Positions 22,624-35,990 are shown, counted from the stretch's first letter. The stretch: 64,000 bases of DNA from Zeugodacus cucurbitae (GCF_028554725.1 NC_071667.1:54801501-54865500); one strand, 5' to 3'. Numbers and translations are program-made. The notes: generated from the sequence alone by a model not told the origin.

Positions 22624-24310
22624 ATCGATGTTAGATTTCAAAACTAGTACTTCGGATTGACCATATTAAAAGGTCTATAGACGCTATCTACCTCGATCAA
22701 TCCAAGTTACTTTTCAAGTATCATTTTAATATGATAATATTGTTCTTTGAGTATTTATTATGAATTTATTTTGTTCCACAACAATATTCGTGTATTCATT
22801 TTCCATTATTAACAAAAGCGACCGCAATTGTTTGGAACACTTTTGTGGTTACCCACACACTTCACTTGAGGATGTATTTGTCTCCCTACTGCCAAATATA
22901 TGTAAGTATGTAAGAATGGGAGTGGGTGTGGGTGTGTGGTTGCAATTAAGGATATAATTTTGAAATTATTATTATGTCATATGCGTAGAAGCCATATGCA
23001 AATTGAAATGGCGCAACACGCTGTAACATATCACCATATAATACAAAAACCTATACGGTAATGAATTTGTGTGCGTTGTGTGGGTTAAACCCTTTCGGCT
23101 ATGTTCTCAACGCGCAATAACAATAAATAATATCTTTGCCGAAAATTCATTAAGATCCACAAAAATGAGCCAACGAACGGAGCAACGGTTTACATATACA
23201 ATGAGGCGGAAAATACTCTAGCTCCAGCTTCACAGAGTGTACATATATATAAGAGTGTACGCCAAATGTCAGTTATTACGAAATTAAGCGCCTCGTGTTA
23301 GCTTATGCAAATGTGCGAACGCAATGTTTTTGGCAACGAAATATACGGAACGGACGGCCCCCCTTGCCGTGGCATTCAAAGTGTGCGCGATAATTTTAAT
23401 GGTCTGTTGAAAAAATTCAAAATCATCTCCCTATGGGAGAATGGTGGAGTGTGAGAATCAGGCGTTCCTTTCGTTAGACAACACTTGAATCTACTTATAT
23501 GCATGTACATATGTATCTAGTAACTGGCATCCGCATGCGGCTATATCCCGTGGTGTTAACATCACATCGAACGGAAATGAAAATTTCACTCAGCACTCAG
23601 TGGCAAATTCGCGTTTAAGTTGTCTTTAGGGAGTGTGGTTGGAGGTTTTGGGTGGCTGAGGGACAGTGAGTTTGCCCAATAGCGTCAATGAAGTTGTTGT
23701 TGTTACTCTTCCAATGAAGGGGTTTTGGTACTCCGCCTGCTCCACCCTTATGGCGTGCATTTTTAATCCAACATATTTTAATTATTAAATGGCTTTGATA
23801 TTTTAATGCTAATATCGTTGCCAGGAAGCCGTTAATTTCATTAATACATATTTATGAGCGATGATAAGGCTTTAAGTCTTTTTGATAATTAAATTAAGTG
23901 TGCTTAACTTGACTAAGGCAACAGGCTAGTTCAAAGCGACTTTGGAGATACATATAGAATATCATTTGAATACATAAATTTAATTTAATTGTTTTTACAG
24001 TAATTAAAAAAATAGCTTGATTTATAGGAATTGTGGTAGAATTTTATTATTGAAAGCGGACCAATGTCTATTATTCATTATTTTGAATCTACTAATTTTA
24101 ATATTACGAATGACAATTAAAAATAAATTAAGGATTTGAGTCAGTCTAGAACACTCAAAAGACCTAAGTTTTAACATTTTTGTATACTATTATGGAAAAA
24201 GGAAACCATGGAAAATTTAAGTGCTGAAGTGACTGATGTGACGGTAAAGAACGGCGACAGGTACCAATTACAATTAAAAACAAGTAATGAAGAAGTTCGT
24301 ATGTAACCAA
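22624..24310. other. non-coding DNA with one small open frame
   Basis: Mostly AT-rich. A more complex patch at 23300-23760 has no long frame. At 24208-24306 a 32-codon frame (MENLSAEVTDVTVKNGDRY...) stands out for balanced codon use, but I do not recognise it. Confidence 0.4.
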
Positions 24311-24390
24311 ATATTTTATACTCTCGCAACTTATTTATTTAATTTTAGTAAGATAATACACAATTTGACCCATATATTCGGCAAAAGTTC
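24311..24390 (-). mobile_element. 3' part of a Helentron-associated-like element, inverted
   Basis: TTTTATACTCTCGCAA followed by AATACACAATTTGACCCATA is the reverse complement of the 3' region shared by the copies at 36, 53 and 58 kb. The terminal hairpin and CTTGTT end are missing, as is the rest of the element. It is the only minus-oriented piece of this family in the window. Confidence 0.6.
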
Positions 24391-24732
24391 ACTAGAATAA
24401 GAAAAATCGTTATACAGTACTGGGAATAAAAACGGCGGTAGGAAATTTTGAATTATAAGCTAAAATATTCAACCAAGGAAAAGAGTGAAAATGAGAGTTT
24501 GTTTGGATTTGTAATAAGTAATAAAATACATTATTTGTCAAAAAATATTAGTGTTAAATTTTTCAGGACGGCTTTTTTTTAATTTGGTTAAAATATTACA
24601 ATTAGGAATATTGAACAATTTTGTTTACAAAATTCATTAAATAGTACTTTCACAATGATTGTTTTTATTTCATAATTTTCCTCTATCTATTGAGAAATAT
24701 ACTATCTACCTTTTTTTGCGCCTCCTTTTGCC
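24391..24732. other. non-coding DNA
   Basis: AT-rich spacer. No supported feature. Confidence 0.4.
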
Positions 24733-24945
24733 TTAATCTTCCAATTCTTCTTCTTCCGACTTCTTCAAAAGGTCGGAATCAATGTCTTTTTGGTACTTCG
24801 GCTTCTGTGCGGCTATCTGTTTCTGTTTCAACTGCAACTGGCTCTGTGACAAGCCGTAGAGACGTTCTGAAAGATGACGGCGTTTTGTTGTTGATACAGT
24901 TGTTCGATGGAGGGTACAAATTGGCTTCCTGAATTTGTGTATATG
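24733..24945 (-). pseudogene. unidentified broken coding fragment next to a Tc1 relic
   Basis: The minus strand encodes a charged, host-like C-terminus ending SEEEELED and a stop at 24733: RLYGLSQSQLQLKQKQIAAQ, then KPKYQKDIDSDLLKKS. Upstream, other frames give QFVPSIEQLYQQQN and VNGEAYTQIQEA, as if one protein had been split by two frameshifts. It is joined directly to Tc1-like transposase sequence. I do not recognise the parent gene. A decayed processed pseudogene or a passenger fragment would fit; so would chance. Confidence 0.3.
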
Positions 24946-24947
24946 CC

Positions 24948-25470
24948 TCACCATTGACTGTACAGACCGTAAGCAACAAAGCTTACCAGCTGGCGAACTG
25001 TGGTTTGTTGGCATTCTCCGCTGTACCGTCTCCCTGACTTTCTACATACATGGCGGATACCATCTGATCCAAAGATATTAAAGTTGTATTCATCCGAGAA
25101 AATTACTTTCTGCCACTGATCCATCGACCAATTTCCATGCTCGTTCGCCCATAAATTCCGCAGTTTTCTCATTCGTTGGCTCGAAAACGGTTTTTTTGAA
25201 GTATGTCGGTTGTTAAATCTTGCCTCTCTGGATCTCCGGAGAATCGTTGATGCATCCCCTATCACTCCTAAAGTATCACCAAGATCCTTTTTAATATCTG
25301 AATAGTATTTAAAGCGATCAAATTGATAAGACTGTCAGATGAGCCTGTCTTGGGCAACCGTCGGCTTTCGAACTCTTTTAGACCCGAAATTTGAATGGAG
25401 CTTTGATTTTGCTGCGATAAGGCTAATATTTGCCCTTTGGTGTCTTCAGTCATTTGTCTTCGTTTTGGCT
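24948..25470 (-). mobile_element. Tc1-like transposase relic
   Basis: Two minus-strand frames follow one another. The first (25453-25268) starts MTEDTKGQILALSQQNQSS, a Tc1-type N-terminus. The second (25265-24948) holds SQRMRKLRNLWANEHGNWSM, then QKVIFSDEYNFNIFGSDG with the first catalytic aspartate. The second half of the catalytic domain is absent, replaced by the unidentified fragment at 24733-24945. No inverted repeats were found. Confidence 0.7.
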
Positions 25471-25858
25471 TATTTATATAAAAATGTCCTCTACATAATA
25501 CACAATTTTATCTTTTCAGTGTTACTATACATACTTCTTTGAAAGTTATCAGAAGATTTATCTTTCCTTTATCGTGTTCTGTTTTAAGTTTTTAGTTTTT
25601 TTTCTTAAGTGGTTAATACTTCGTTCAACATTACGCAATTGGTCTCATTATTCAGCAAGTAATTTTGGTGGACATTTGATACTGGTACAGTGCTCTAATT
25701 AGTACGCTTACAGAATTTATAATCGCACAAGAATTCCTTTGAAGTCGAAGCTTGAATTCACGAATTTTATTTCCAGAAATCTAGAAATTTGGTTCTTGCT
25801 ATGACAAGCCTCATGATGTCGGGTCTTTCATGGTTAATCGTAAATTTTCATTGGGTGT
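25471..25858. other. non-coding DNA
   Basis: AT-rich spacer. No supported feature. Confidence 0.4.
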
Positions 25859-26446
25859 TTAATAATTATAACTAATAAATCTATTTTTAAACATCACATC
25901 GAATCTAGGCAAGAGATGCCTCTTTATCGAAGCTGTACTATTTTTATAATTTCTTTCTGTTTCCAAACGTTTTTGCGTATTTTCCATGTAACATATCCAC
26001 AATTTACAGTATTTATTATAAAAACCCTCGAATGATTTTCGGCGGTTTGTTTTTATCTTCATCTCATGTCTTTTACGCATTTCTCCCTTTGTACATGTAC
26101 TTCCAATGTCTTTTAATAAACGGTTTCCTAATAGCCTATTAGCATTCTTAATAGCAATTGAGCGCACGATCCGTACACAAATCTTCGCACAGTTACAGCA
26201 GGTCAATTGCATGCAACATGGCAACATGTCGTTAATTTCAGTGGCCAACACCTAATTTTCCCTCATTTTCCACATGGAAAACAAATTTTTATTGCTTTGA
26301 AATTCAAGATGCTTTAAAAGTACACGTAAATTATCAACACACACAACGAGACTAATCCGAAAGCGCGAACGCGTATTTTTTTTTATTAAAAAGTCATAAT
26401 TTAAAAACACGCGCGGCTTGAAACGAAGTCTCCCAGCAACCGACAC
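25859..26446 (-). pseudogene. possible unidentified reading frame interrupted by one stop
   Basis: In one minus-strand frame 65 codons (from 26446) end in a TAG at 26252-26254, and then 130 codons continue to 25859. The second part has a cysteine cluster (MLPCCMQLTCCNCAKICV) and a basic region (MRKRHEMKIKTNRRKS). 195 codons with one stop is long for AT-rich DNA. No domain is recognised and no splice sites were placed. It could be a gene with an intron, a transposon fragment, or chance. Confidence 0.2.
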
Positions 26447-28146
26447 ACCTACCTAAGACCGTATACAGTTAAGTGAAGAGGAGCACTACGAGCGACATTG
26501 GTCGGCTAAGGGTGGTGTACGCATTTCGTTTCCCCCACTCTTCACCCAAACATCGAAAGTTTTCACTTTTCTGCCACTTCCACGCTTAATCACATGCGAA
26601 CATTTTAATTTTCCTCGCTTGTTTGGTTCGATTTGCATTTTTCAGCCACCGAAAAATGGAGTGAATATTAGACTGTGGAAATTATGGTTACTTCTGACAT
26701 CTGTGAAAGATTTACGACGCTTTGGCGGGCATTCTCGCGGGTACCGAACGAAACCTTTTAAAGCGTTTGTGGAAACGAACGCCAAAAACTGTTTGGAGGC
26801 GTGGTAATATATACAGTATAACGTTACACCAACAACAAATTTGTCTTTATGAGTACTCCGCATTAGAAATAAATAGCAGATGAGCGGTTTGTCATCACTC
26901 CAGCAGCGTTTGCTTAGTCAAGCCGTCTAATCCTTACAATAACTGTTGTCACAGAGTTATAATACAAGCGCAAATACAAAGGCGTAGCTGACAAATAGAC
27001 AACTGACAGTAAGCTGACTAAGTACGCACGGAAATGTAAGCGTCTACGAGAGCATACATATTTGACTGACTAATCTCGAAAAGTTGACGCTTCAATGACA
27101 ATCCTCGCCACTCAGCCGTGCAAATGTAAAATATTCATGAGTTTATTTGTTAAGTGTACTTTTGTAATGAGCAGCGCCGGAAAAGCATATCGAATTATTT
27201 TCATTTTCATTCTGTCAAAAGTTGATGCGTTGTTAGCAGCGGAAAGACAAAAGGAGTCGTGACAAAAGGCATAACGGAGAAGCTGTCTAGCTACTTTGTG
27301 TATGGAAGACAACATGAATATCATAAGTATTCTAGAATTGAGTGAAACGCTTAATGTATGCCAAGTTAATTGAATTGTCCATATAGCGTACATGCTATTT
27401 GTGGTTAGGTCGAATTGTTTGCTTTACTTTCATATAATATTCTCCAAGGAGTTGGGTAAAGGTATTTTGACTCACTGCGCCTATTGTGTAAACAATTGCG
27501 TATGCAAAATTATGTAAACGAATCATATTTGACTCACTCTTCTTCAACTACATGCTGCTTAGAATCTATGCTCTAAGAATCTAAAAGTTATGTGAAGTTT
27601 TAAAGGAGAGAGAACGCATGTCCGGTTGACCTTAAAGTATATATATATGAAATGAAATAACTCATTGGCATTTGAAACTCTTTGAAATGCTAAGAGGTCG
27701 CCAGTGTATTTAATGTTTGATTCCGCCTGAACTAGGTACTATACTTACCTATTTAATAATTACAATAAATTTCTTATCGAATCTTGGTATTTTGTATTCT
27801 TGGTACTTTTACATTACGGAATTAGAGTAATGGACTTTTCCGTACTCAGGAAGTGTTGAGTTCTCGTGAAGTTCGGCTGTCCAAGAATAGACTGCAAGGA
27901 GGGAAGTGAATCAACACCCGCACTCATTACGGTACTACAAAAAGTGGCAGTCCTTCCCTGTAAACCCTCAAGAGCATTCCGACAGTTTCTTGCAATTCCA
28001 CAATGTCAGAGCACACACAAAAATAACCCAAATTTTTAGAAAAAATAGTGTGATTTATCCTGCTGTTCTTATATACAGGGTGCGCAATATTTTAAGTTAG
28101 GTTATTAGGCAGATGTTTGTATATATAGAAGAGCACACTTGGACAG
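26447..28146. other. non-coding DNA
   Basis: The patch at 26410-26620 is richer in GC and CT than its surroundings and could be regulatory. 27990-28040 faintly resembles a transposase block (FHNVRAHT) but is too weak to call. No gene is supported. Confidence 0.4.
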
Positions 28147-29013
28147 TTATGAGCACTGTCCTGGAATACCTTTACGATATGACAAAGGGCTTGGAAATAA
28201 TAATAATTTTCTAATATCAATTCTAGCCAATTCGCTAACTTCGCCGAAGGTGTGCCTAGCGAGGTGTTTCAACCTCAGTCGGACAAATGTTGGGCATTGA
28301 AGGATAAAATAGCTTTGGTAGTTTGCATCTACCAGGATCCATAGTCTCAATAGACAGTGTCCAGTGAGCACACTTATGATAGCGCCGAGATGGATATTGT
28401 TAAGAGAAAGCAGTTCGAAAGACCTTTTACGCTCCACTGCGGGCCAAAAAGACCTCGGAACTGCACAGACCCTGGTTATTGTCCAGCGTTTGAGGAGCTC
28501 CTGCGATGTCTGTAAGTCGAGCGCTCGTGCGCATGTGGACCATGAGCTGTCAACGCGCTCCCATTCCGTTGTTAGTGTTGCTAGGGTACTCTCTCTTATA
28601 AGATTGTCCGCTTTGCAGTTTCTAACGATTCCGCAGTGACCGGGTACCCACAAAAGTCGGATAGCAAAGTAGATAGAATCTATTGATAAGAAAGTAAAAC
28701 ACTTCTTAACTAGCCTGGATCGCACTATCATCGATTTCAGTGCTGGTATTTCTGCTTCGTTGTTGGAGTGAACACATACTTATCTGAAGGAGGCAACACT
28801 ACGGAGAGTGTCTACTGCTACCTTGGTGGCAGCCACCTCTGCCTGGAAGGCACTGTAGTTGCCTGGTAGTCTAAAATGGTGTTCATTGGGTAAACATTGA
28901 AAATCAATCAACCGCCATTTATAACATAAATTGTAGAAATTATAGATGTAGTCACAGTGAAACTTGTGGTCAATTGTACCCAACCGCATCTTATATTTGA
29001 CATATACTATCAT
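28147..29013 (-). mobile_element. non-LTR retrotransposon fragment with RNase H domain
   Basis: From right to left the minus strand encodes LPGNYSAFQAEVAATKVAVD (the RNase H block with the catalytic Glu) and then, after a gap, RLLWVPGHCGIVRNCKADNL (VPGH block). It continues through IISVLTGHCLLRLWILVD and ends near VRLRLKHLARHTFGEV. This is the RNase H plus C-terminal module of the I/LOA/R1-like elements. The zinc-knuckle cysteines are partly lost. Frame breaks show that it is dead. Confidence 0.7.
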
Positions 29014-30701
29014 ACTATTTTTGACTAAAAGGTCAATAAATCACTGCATTTTCCTTTACTATTTCGACTGTCCGAGACGGTATGGAAATAATTTTGGCAT
29101 AAATGTTTGCTTTGAGCTCATCAATGGCCCGTGAATTGTTACTTTACAGAGTGGGAAGTCCAATCTGGAGAAATGTATATCATTGATTGCCTCATCTATA
29201 TCATCAGATGGACAGAGACTGCTGGATCGTGCTTCGAACCAAATTGAAATCATCGTTGTAAAATCGGCACAAAGTGGTTCCGCTGGTGCTAAAGACGATA
29301 CGAAAACGATGAAATTATTTAATGTACTTTCTCCAAAAAGTTAAAGATTTCAATCATTGCCACATTTTTACAGAACATTTTCTAATTTCACTAATTAACT
29401 TCAGCCCACTGATAAAGTTTATCATGAAAATAACGTAGAAGATGCTATAAATTTACAAGAGCGTCGTCGGTGCAACGTCACACGACTATGCTTACAGTTC
29501 AAATTTATTAGCTTTTTTATAAGAATGAACAAAGTTTAAGGAAAAAAGCTAAAACCTCTAAAAAACGCTTTCTATGCTAACAAATAGCGCAAACGCCTTT
29601 AAATATGCAACGAAATAAACCTTTGAGCGCAAGTCTGCGTAAGCCAAGTTAATTTGTGTTTAATTTTTAATTCCTTTCAAATTTATTGTTGTAACACTAG
29701 TACGGATTAGACTCATGGCCGCCAAAGCCCAGCAAACAATGTCCGCTTGCCTAGTCATAGAAGAAGTCTTTATTTGTAGGTTTGTAAAGGCACTGAATGG
29801 CACTGTGAAGTGGCAATAAAATTTGCATATTTTGTATTTTATTTCTTTTTTTTGTGTTTTTGTACATACAACCAACTGATGCAGGAACTTTGAAAGAAAA
29901 GGTTGGACTCTTGAAGCACAATGCGATGTGTTGAAGGTTGCACCATGGCCGCATATTTGACGTTCAAATTTTAATCATTTTAATACATACAAATATATAT
30001 ATACATGTATATCAATTTATATATAGTGCTGGAGATTTTGTCCAAGTGGCAACTTTTCAAGGCATAAGTGTCAAAGAAAAATGTCTGAGAAAATATTTTA
30101 CATAAAAACAAGAAAAAGATAGTGAAAAGACAATTCTTATGGCGGAAGAAATTGTGGACATCGAAGGAGCTTTAGCTCGCCCCAAAAGACAAAAGCGCAT
30201 TTCTTTGAATGGAAAGCTGAATTTTTGCAGCAACTGCATTAAATATTATAATTGGTTAGACTATTTTGAAAAGAGAAAGCACAGCGGCACAGTACCTTGG
30301 TCCGTGAGCGAACCAAAGCGTAGTCCCACAGAAATTCGCTTATCACCGGTGTTTGCTTGTCAGGCGCACAGTGCAAATGGAAGGCTTTAAAGCCGCCTTA
30401 ATTCGACGCTGCTGTAAAGCCATTAACTTGTGCCCGCTTGACATGCAAAGCATTTGGAAGATGAGCTTGTAGTTTTTAAATCCGCAAGGAATTGTCACAC
30501 ATGTTCCGGACAGCGCAGCAAAAAGCAATCCAACAACAAACAAATCACGAAAAAACTAAATTCAATTCGCATGTTAACTATTGTTGTAGTTGTTGTTGCT
30601 AAAGCGCTTCAAATCCGCCACTAATGTGTGTGTACTTGGTGCGCAAAATTGAGATGACGCTGACATTTCGCTGTCCGTTCACGAAGGATTACTAAGTAAC
30701 A
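29014..30701. other. non-coding DNA
   Basis: No gene is supported. An 83-codon frame at 30139-30390 (MAEEIVDIEGAL...) has no domain and no splice signals that I can pair, so it is left uncalled. Confidence 0.4.
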
Positions 30702-30756
30702 AGTACATATGTACATATGTATGTACATATGTATGTACATATGTATGTGTGTGTGT
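30702..30756. repeat. tandem ATGTATGTACAT-type repeat
   Basis: Four to five near-perfect units of a 12-base palindromic word (TACATATGTATG) run into a short GT run. It is typical simple sequence, able to form hairpins. Confidence 0.9.
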
Positions 30757-33700
30757 CCACATGGACATGTGTGTTTTTTCATGAGTTTCCGTGTTTTTAC
30801 TGTTTGTTTGTGCACTGCAGCAGGTACATTGTCGCATTGCAGCAATCAGGGGGGAGTGATAAGTGCTTTTCGGGCAACAATGCGTCCATCCGTGTCCCCC
30901 AAGTTCCACCGTCTAGTTATGTATGAGTCTCATGCGTCGCTTCCATTTTCAATCAATCAAATGTGTTAACGAGTCCTCATTACAAGTATGTGATTGTGTG
31001 TGTGATTATTATGTATCTTGTTATGCTGCATTGCGTTTTGGCGATATGTCCTGTCGATATTCACACGAGAACAAACAGAGCACGTAATTTCGATTAGGTC
31101 AGACGCCTGCCAACACTATGGCAAGTGGGTGTGAGTTGCATTTTTTTCTGTTGTTGTTGATAGTGATTACACCGACTTTGATTACTGTAAAATGGGAATT
31201 GGTGTTAAAGTTGTTAATGCTTGACTAAAATTTGGCAGGAGATAAATTGAAGTTTTTCAGCTAAACTTAAACAATATTCAGGAGGACGATGGAATGTAGG
31301 ACTTGGATAGATGGAAATAACAGGAAACATATGAGGATCGCTCTCATGTTCTTATATCAAAAGCAATAGCCAGACTATACGTTGAAGTAATTTCATCGGG
31401 AGTATCATTCTGCATATATCGTATAACTCGCACTCCTTCGTTTGGATCTATTCTTAGAGCAAATATCGTCGTAAAAGCAAAAGATAATTTCTAACTCATA
31501 TACACCTGTGACAGTCCGCAATTCTGCCTTTGTTCCAATAAAAATGGCTCCAGCGGTCCATGACTGCAACAAAGAGTAATATTTACCGGATCCGTGGTAT
31601 ATTTACATAGGACTCTGTATGTTTCTTGGATCAAGTAACGAATCGAAGTTCGGAAAGTTGAGGTATGAGGAAGGTAGAGTTATTGACATTCTGATGAAAC
31701 CTCTCGCTTTGTTCCTCACTAACAACACTCAAATTTGCCGGAAAGAAATCCAGATGTGAGTACGTACATCATATGTATTTTTAAGGAAAATTTTGGACAT
31801 CGTTCACAAAACATTTCCTGCCGAGTTTTTCCTCATCGTTCAGTTTTTTCTTAAAGCTCTTATCATTTATCAGTTGTCTACAAATATTCCCTCTTTAATT
31901 TCTGCTTCGCTGAGTCCTGAATCCTGACGAAATGCACAGGCAGTTCGGCATGTATCCAATTCCAATCCCTCATAGGTAATCCAAAATAGTCCATATAGCA
32001 CTGTTCAATTAATGTTGTGAAATCTCAACGCTGAGTTTTAAAAGTAAATTCTCTACACACACAATAAAAACTGTCGGGGTCGTAACATCATAACTTATCA
32101 GGGGAACTATTGACGAAACCGCAGCTCTGGGCAATATACAATATGAAGTACCGGCTCACTATCGTATCGTATCACTAACTAGTTATCGAGCTTTATGCAG
32201 CCTTTTTATAGAAAGAACACCTAAAGGTACTATCTTATAAAGGATTTTTCTCTAGTAATAGGTATCTTATATCCTCATGATATATCCAATATTTGCTTAA
32301 ATTTTGAAGAATGTTAGATTTTATTTCCGAACTATTGTTGTTTTGTGAGAATGTAGGAATCTTTGGAAATTCAACTCAATCCAAAAGTCAACTTATTTTA
32401 CAATTTCTAACCATTTCTTTTATTACACCGCTTCTAATTTGAAGGTGTTGGCACACTGATATTTATATTAAAATTTAACGTCTTTCGATGACAGGCCGCA
32501 CAGCTGGGTATTCAGTGAAATTACAAAAAAAAATACGCGGCAAAACAAATAAAATTGCCATTTGCTTACCAGAGAGCACAAACGTGTTGCGCCTTAATCC
32601 TCCAACCCCAGTCACTCTAAGCCACTGTTCTTGGACTAGCAATAGAACATCAAAACACAACAATATTTTTCTAATAATCCACCCAAAAAATGTTACACTT
32701 TATTGTTTACGACCCATTTACATGACCAAAAATAATAAAGTTCAACAAAAAATACATAATGAAAAAAAAACAACAAAAACACATAATGAAAAAAACCGAA
32801 GAAAGGCACTACATTTTGGCCACGCCTACAAATTGGGTGTACGCAGTCAAACAGTAAGCAGTTGGGAAGCTGCGCCGGGCAGTAGCACTCTTAATAGAGT
32901 ATGAGAAGCTAAGGTTACACCCCTCCCCCTATAATATTTGTCCACTGAAGGCTACTGTTGCCACCGTTGCGCTGTTGGCCATTTGACCCCTGGCAACAGA
33001 TCCGGGTCTCGCTTTCGTTTTTGTGTTTGTTGTAGCGAGGTGGCGTGTGACTTTTTACCCTTATTAGAGATTTTTGACGGCTGATACATTTTCCTATTAA
33101 TTTGCATAAATTACAACCACCTTACGTCACCGGGCATATGTCGAATGCCATGCTGCTTTAATAAACATATATTTTTTTAAATTTTTTTTTTATTAAAATT
33201 TCACAAATCTTTTGGGATAATTTACGATTTTTTAAAACAATTTTGTAATAATAGGCCGTGACGGCTTTGTGCGCACGAACTTTTTATGGTGTGAGGGGAA
33301 GGAAGAAATGGGGAAAAAATAGAATTTGTTTGCGTTATTAAAAATGATTTCAGAATTGTTTGTTTGTAATTAAATTTCTGGTGTAACGGGGCAAATATGC
33401 TACGAATTAATTTCGGCTTTAATTTTAATGAGGCTGCGAGCACTTCATCAAATGGACATTCATTAAGCATAAAAGTCATACTCAACAATTAAAAAAAATT
33501 TTGAAAATTTCCACACGTTCTTCGTTTTTGTTAAATTTATGATTGTTCGCGCAAACATTTTTAATTTCTATGTTGATTTTATAGCCTTTCGCCTCCGTCC
33601 ACAAAACTTTAAACGTCTCGTCAGTGCCCCACTCAACTTGATGGCTTCAGTGAAGTAGTTAGTTGTCATAATGCGGTTCCTACCCTCTCGAAACTAACAC

Positions 33701-35097
33701 CAACCCAACTTGTTGCCCCGAACTTATCCTTAACCTCAACCTCATTCACTCTCGTTAGTTGGTTGACTGGCGCGGTTGGTTTGTTGGTTTGGCTGGTTTG
33801 CTTTTCCGCCGGAAGAGTCTTCGTTCTGCCATGTTGAATGGTGAACGGCAAACGGAAAGCGAAAGCGCGTTCTGAATTTTATGGTTTTCACTAATTAGTT
33901 ACAAAGTCGTAGAATTTTTACATTAATTTTAAGTGCTCACTTCATTTCAGCGTAATTGTTATGTTGACGGCGACTGTTCGCGCCACACTTGATTTTTTTT
34001 GTGGCTTTTGCTTGACGTTTTTGTTTTTATTGCATCCTTTTTGGTGGTTTTGTGGTGTCGTTCGATGGTTGTTTGAATCACTTGCTAAATGAATGGTTGA
34101 GGTTGAGCGTCAAAGTTTGATGTGCATAATGATGACGTTGATGGATCCGCAAAGTGTTGGTTGAGCGCTGGGATTTGATGTTTGGTAGGATTTGTAGTGT
34201 AGTGTAAATTGTTGTGCGACAGTTAGTTTGCATATTCCAAATTTTGAAAGGTGTCTTATTTGGGATACTGAAGCCTCCCTTTCTCTTTATTTTATGTAGA
34301 AAGTAAAAGTTATTATTGCTAAGATGTTTAGCTTAAAATCCAATACAAATAATGGTGCATGTTATCCTAGAAATGGTTGAGTCCACAAGTTTTAAACACA
34401 ATTTTTAATGAAAATCGGTAAATTTCTTCACATTTTCTGCTTTTTAAACTTCCTATTTTAGATGGATGATTAAGTTTTTAAAGGAAGCCTTATCTATATC
34501 TGACTTCTTGGCAGATTAAAATGAGAGGCACATTACAATGTAGTAACAATGTAGTATTCAAAGTGTTTAAATTGGGAGCGAAATCATACAATACGATAAT
34601 CCAGAAAATTGGTCTAAAGGACACCCCTCCTGGATTTTCGAAGTAACGGTTCATCTTATAGCATGTTTGTATGTTCTACAATTTGTGAGATATTTGTAAC
34701 GAATTTATGCGATAATATTTTATTTAGCATTATATAATTCATTACCCAAGACGATTCATCGATCTATACCTTTCTAAAACCTTCTATATTCAATATAAGA
34801 ATTTTGAACGATTTATTGATCTACATATGTCGCATACATCAGGGAGTAAGATATGTATTAATAAAATATGAAGAAAATGTTAACTAAGCAAGTGTAATGG
34901 GCAAAAACTGGTAATGGGTTCAGAATTTCGACTAATAACGAATATTGAACTCATTTGGTTAATTAAGTTTGGTAAACTACCCAAAATATTTCTCTAATTT
35001 TTATAAATTACATATTATTATGTGAGGTTCGGCTGTGTAAAACATTTTATGAAATCATATATTATCATTTTTTATTCAATTCCTTTGCCATCTTTCG
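30757..35097. other. non-coding DNA
   Basis: 4.3 kb without a supported gene. 31300-32300 has no recognised transposon motif although its composition is mixed. 33590-34200 is less AT-rich with many G-T-rich words. The 138-codon frame at 32488-32904 is low-complexity and is not called. Confidence 0.4.
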
Positions 35098-35990
35098 GAC
35101 AAGAGATTGATTCCACGCTCATACAAATATTAATCCTCGCTGGCAAAAATCTGATCCAAGTGGTTTTTGACGTACTGATTTAGACTGAAGGTTCTCCCAT
35201 CCAAAAAATTTTGCAGAGATCGGAACACGTCATAATAGTCCGAAGGTTTCACATCTGGAAAGTATAGTGGGTGTGTTAGCACAATCTATTCAAGCTATAA
35301 AAGCTTTTGGCGAGTTATCAAACTTGTATGAGGTCTCGCATTAATTTTGATCAATTCTGGCCTCTTCTGTTTGATTGCATCACTCAATTTGTCTAGCTGA
35401 TCACAATATACATACTTCAGAATTAATCGTACAATTGTCAGGAAAAACCTCAAAAGAAATTATCTCTTTGAAATCCCACCAAACAAACAACATAACCTTT
35501 TTTGGTGACTATCGGCATTCAAGATAGTTTGAACTTTTTAGAACACGATCTCTTGCGTTTTTAATTCTTGACGCCGCCAGTAACCATGCGCTTCAAAAAT
35601 TAAGCACTTCTTAGACTTTTGAAAAGCAAATCACAGGTGTTAATGCGTCGACGCAAATTTCGAAATTCATTCTAAATGTTTCTTGTCTCGAGTTGTTATT
35701 CGACGATTTGCATCAAACAACGACTTTATTTTTTTCACATCGGTTTCAAAGGTCCTTCCAGGACGTTGTGCATCCTCAAGATTGAAATTGCTGGAACGAA
35801 ATTTTTCAAACCAATTTTGACATTGTCGCTTTTTTTTACATTTTTACTGTTTGATAGTAAAACTGTAAAATATGACGAAAATGCTGTTTTCGATCATTCA
35901 TCTTCGATAGGACACCAAACAAAAACTATTCCAAAAATGTTAATAACATTTTTTTACAAAAAAGGGTTACTATATCAGTTGTTCAAATAT
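35098..35990 (-). mobile_element. mariner-family transposon relic
   Basis: On the minus strand, pieces appear in transposase order. Near 35830-35740 are an NWFEKFRSSNFNLEDAQRPG block and a GRTFETD block. Then come TTREKH, INADSHQKRLCCLF, and NARPHTSLITRQKL with the DNARPH catalytic region near 35330, followed by remains of the HTHYTFQM (normally HPPYSPD) block. This is the typical mariner layout of the helix-turn-helix linker and DDD domain. Many frameshifts make it dead, and the terminal repeats are not clear. Confidence 0.7.

Noticed and set aside
27906..28100. possible transposase piece (FHNVRAHT)
   Set aside because: Only eight residues resemble the DNARPHT block and no neighbouring blocks support it.
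30139..30390. 83-codon frame starting MAEEIVDIEGAL
   Set aside because: The start context is acceptable, but no family, no splice pairs and no neighbouring exons were found. Too weak to call.
32488..32904. 138-codon plus-strand frame
   Set aside because: The late part is AAAACAACAAAAAC-type low complexity coding for Lys, Thr and Asn. No domain and no conservation evidence.
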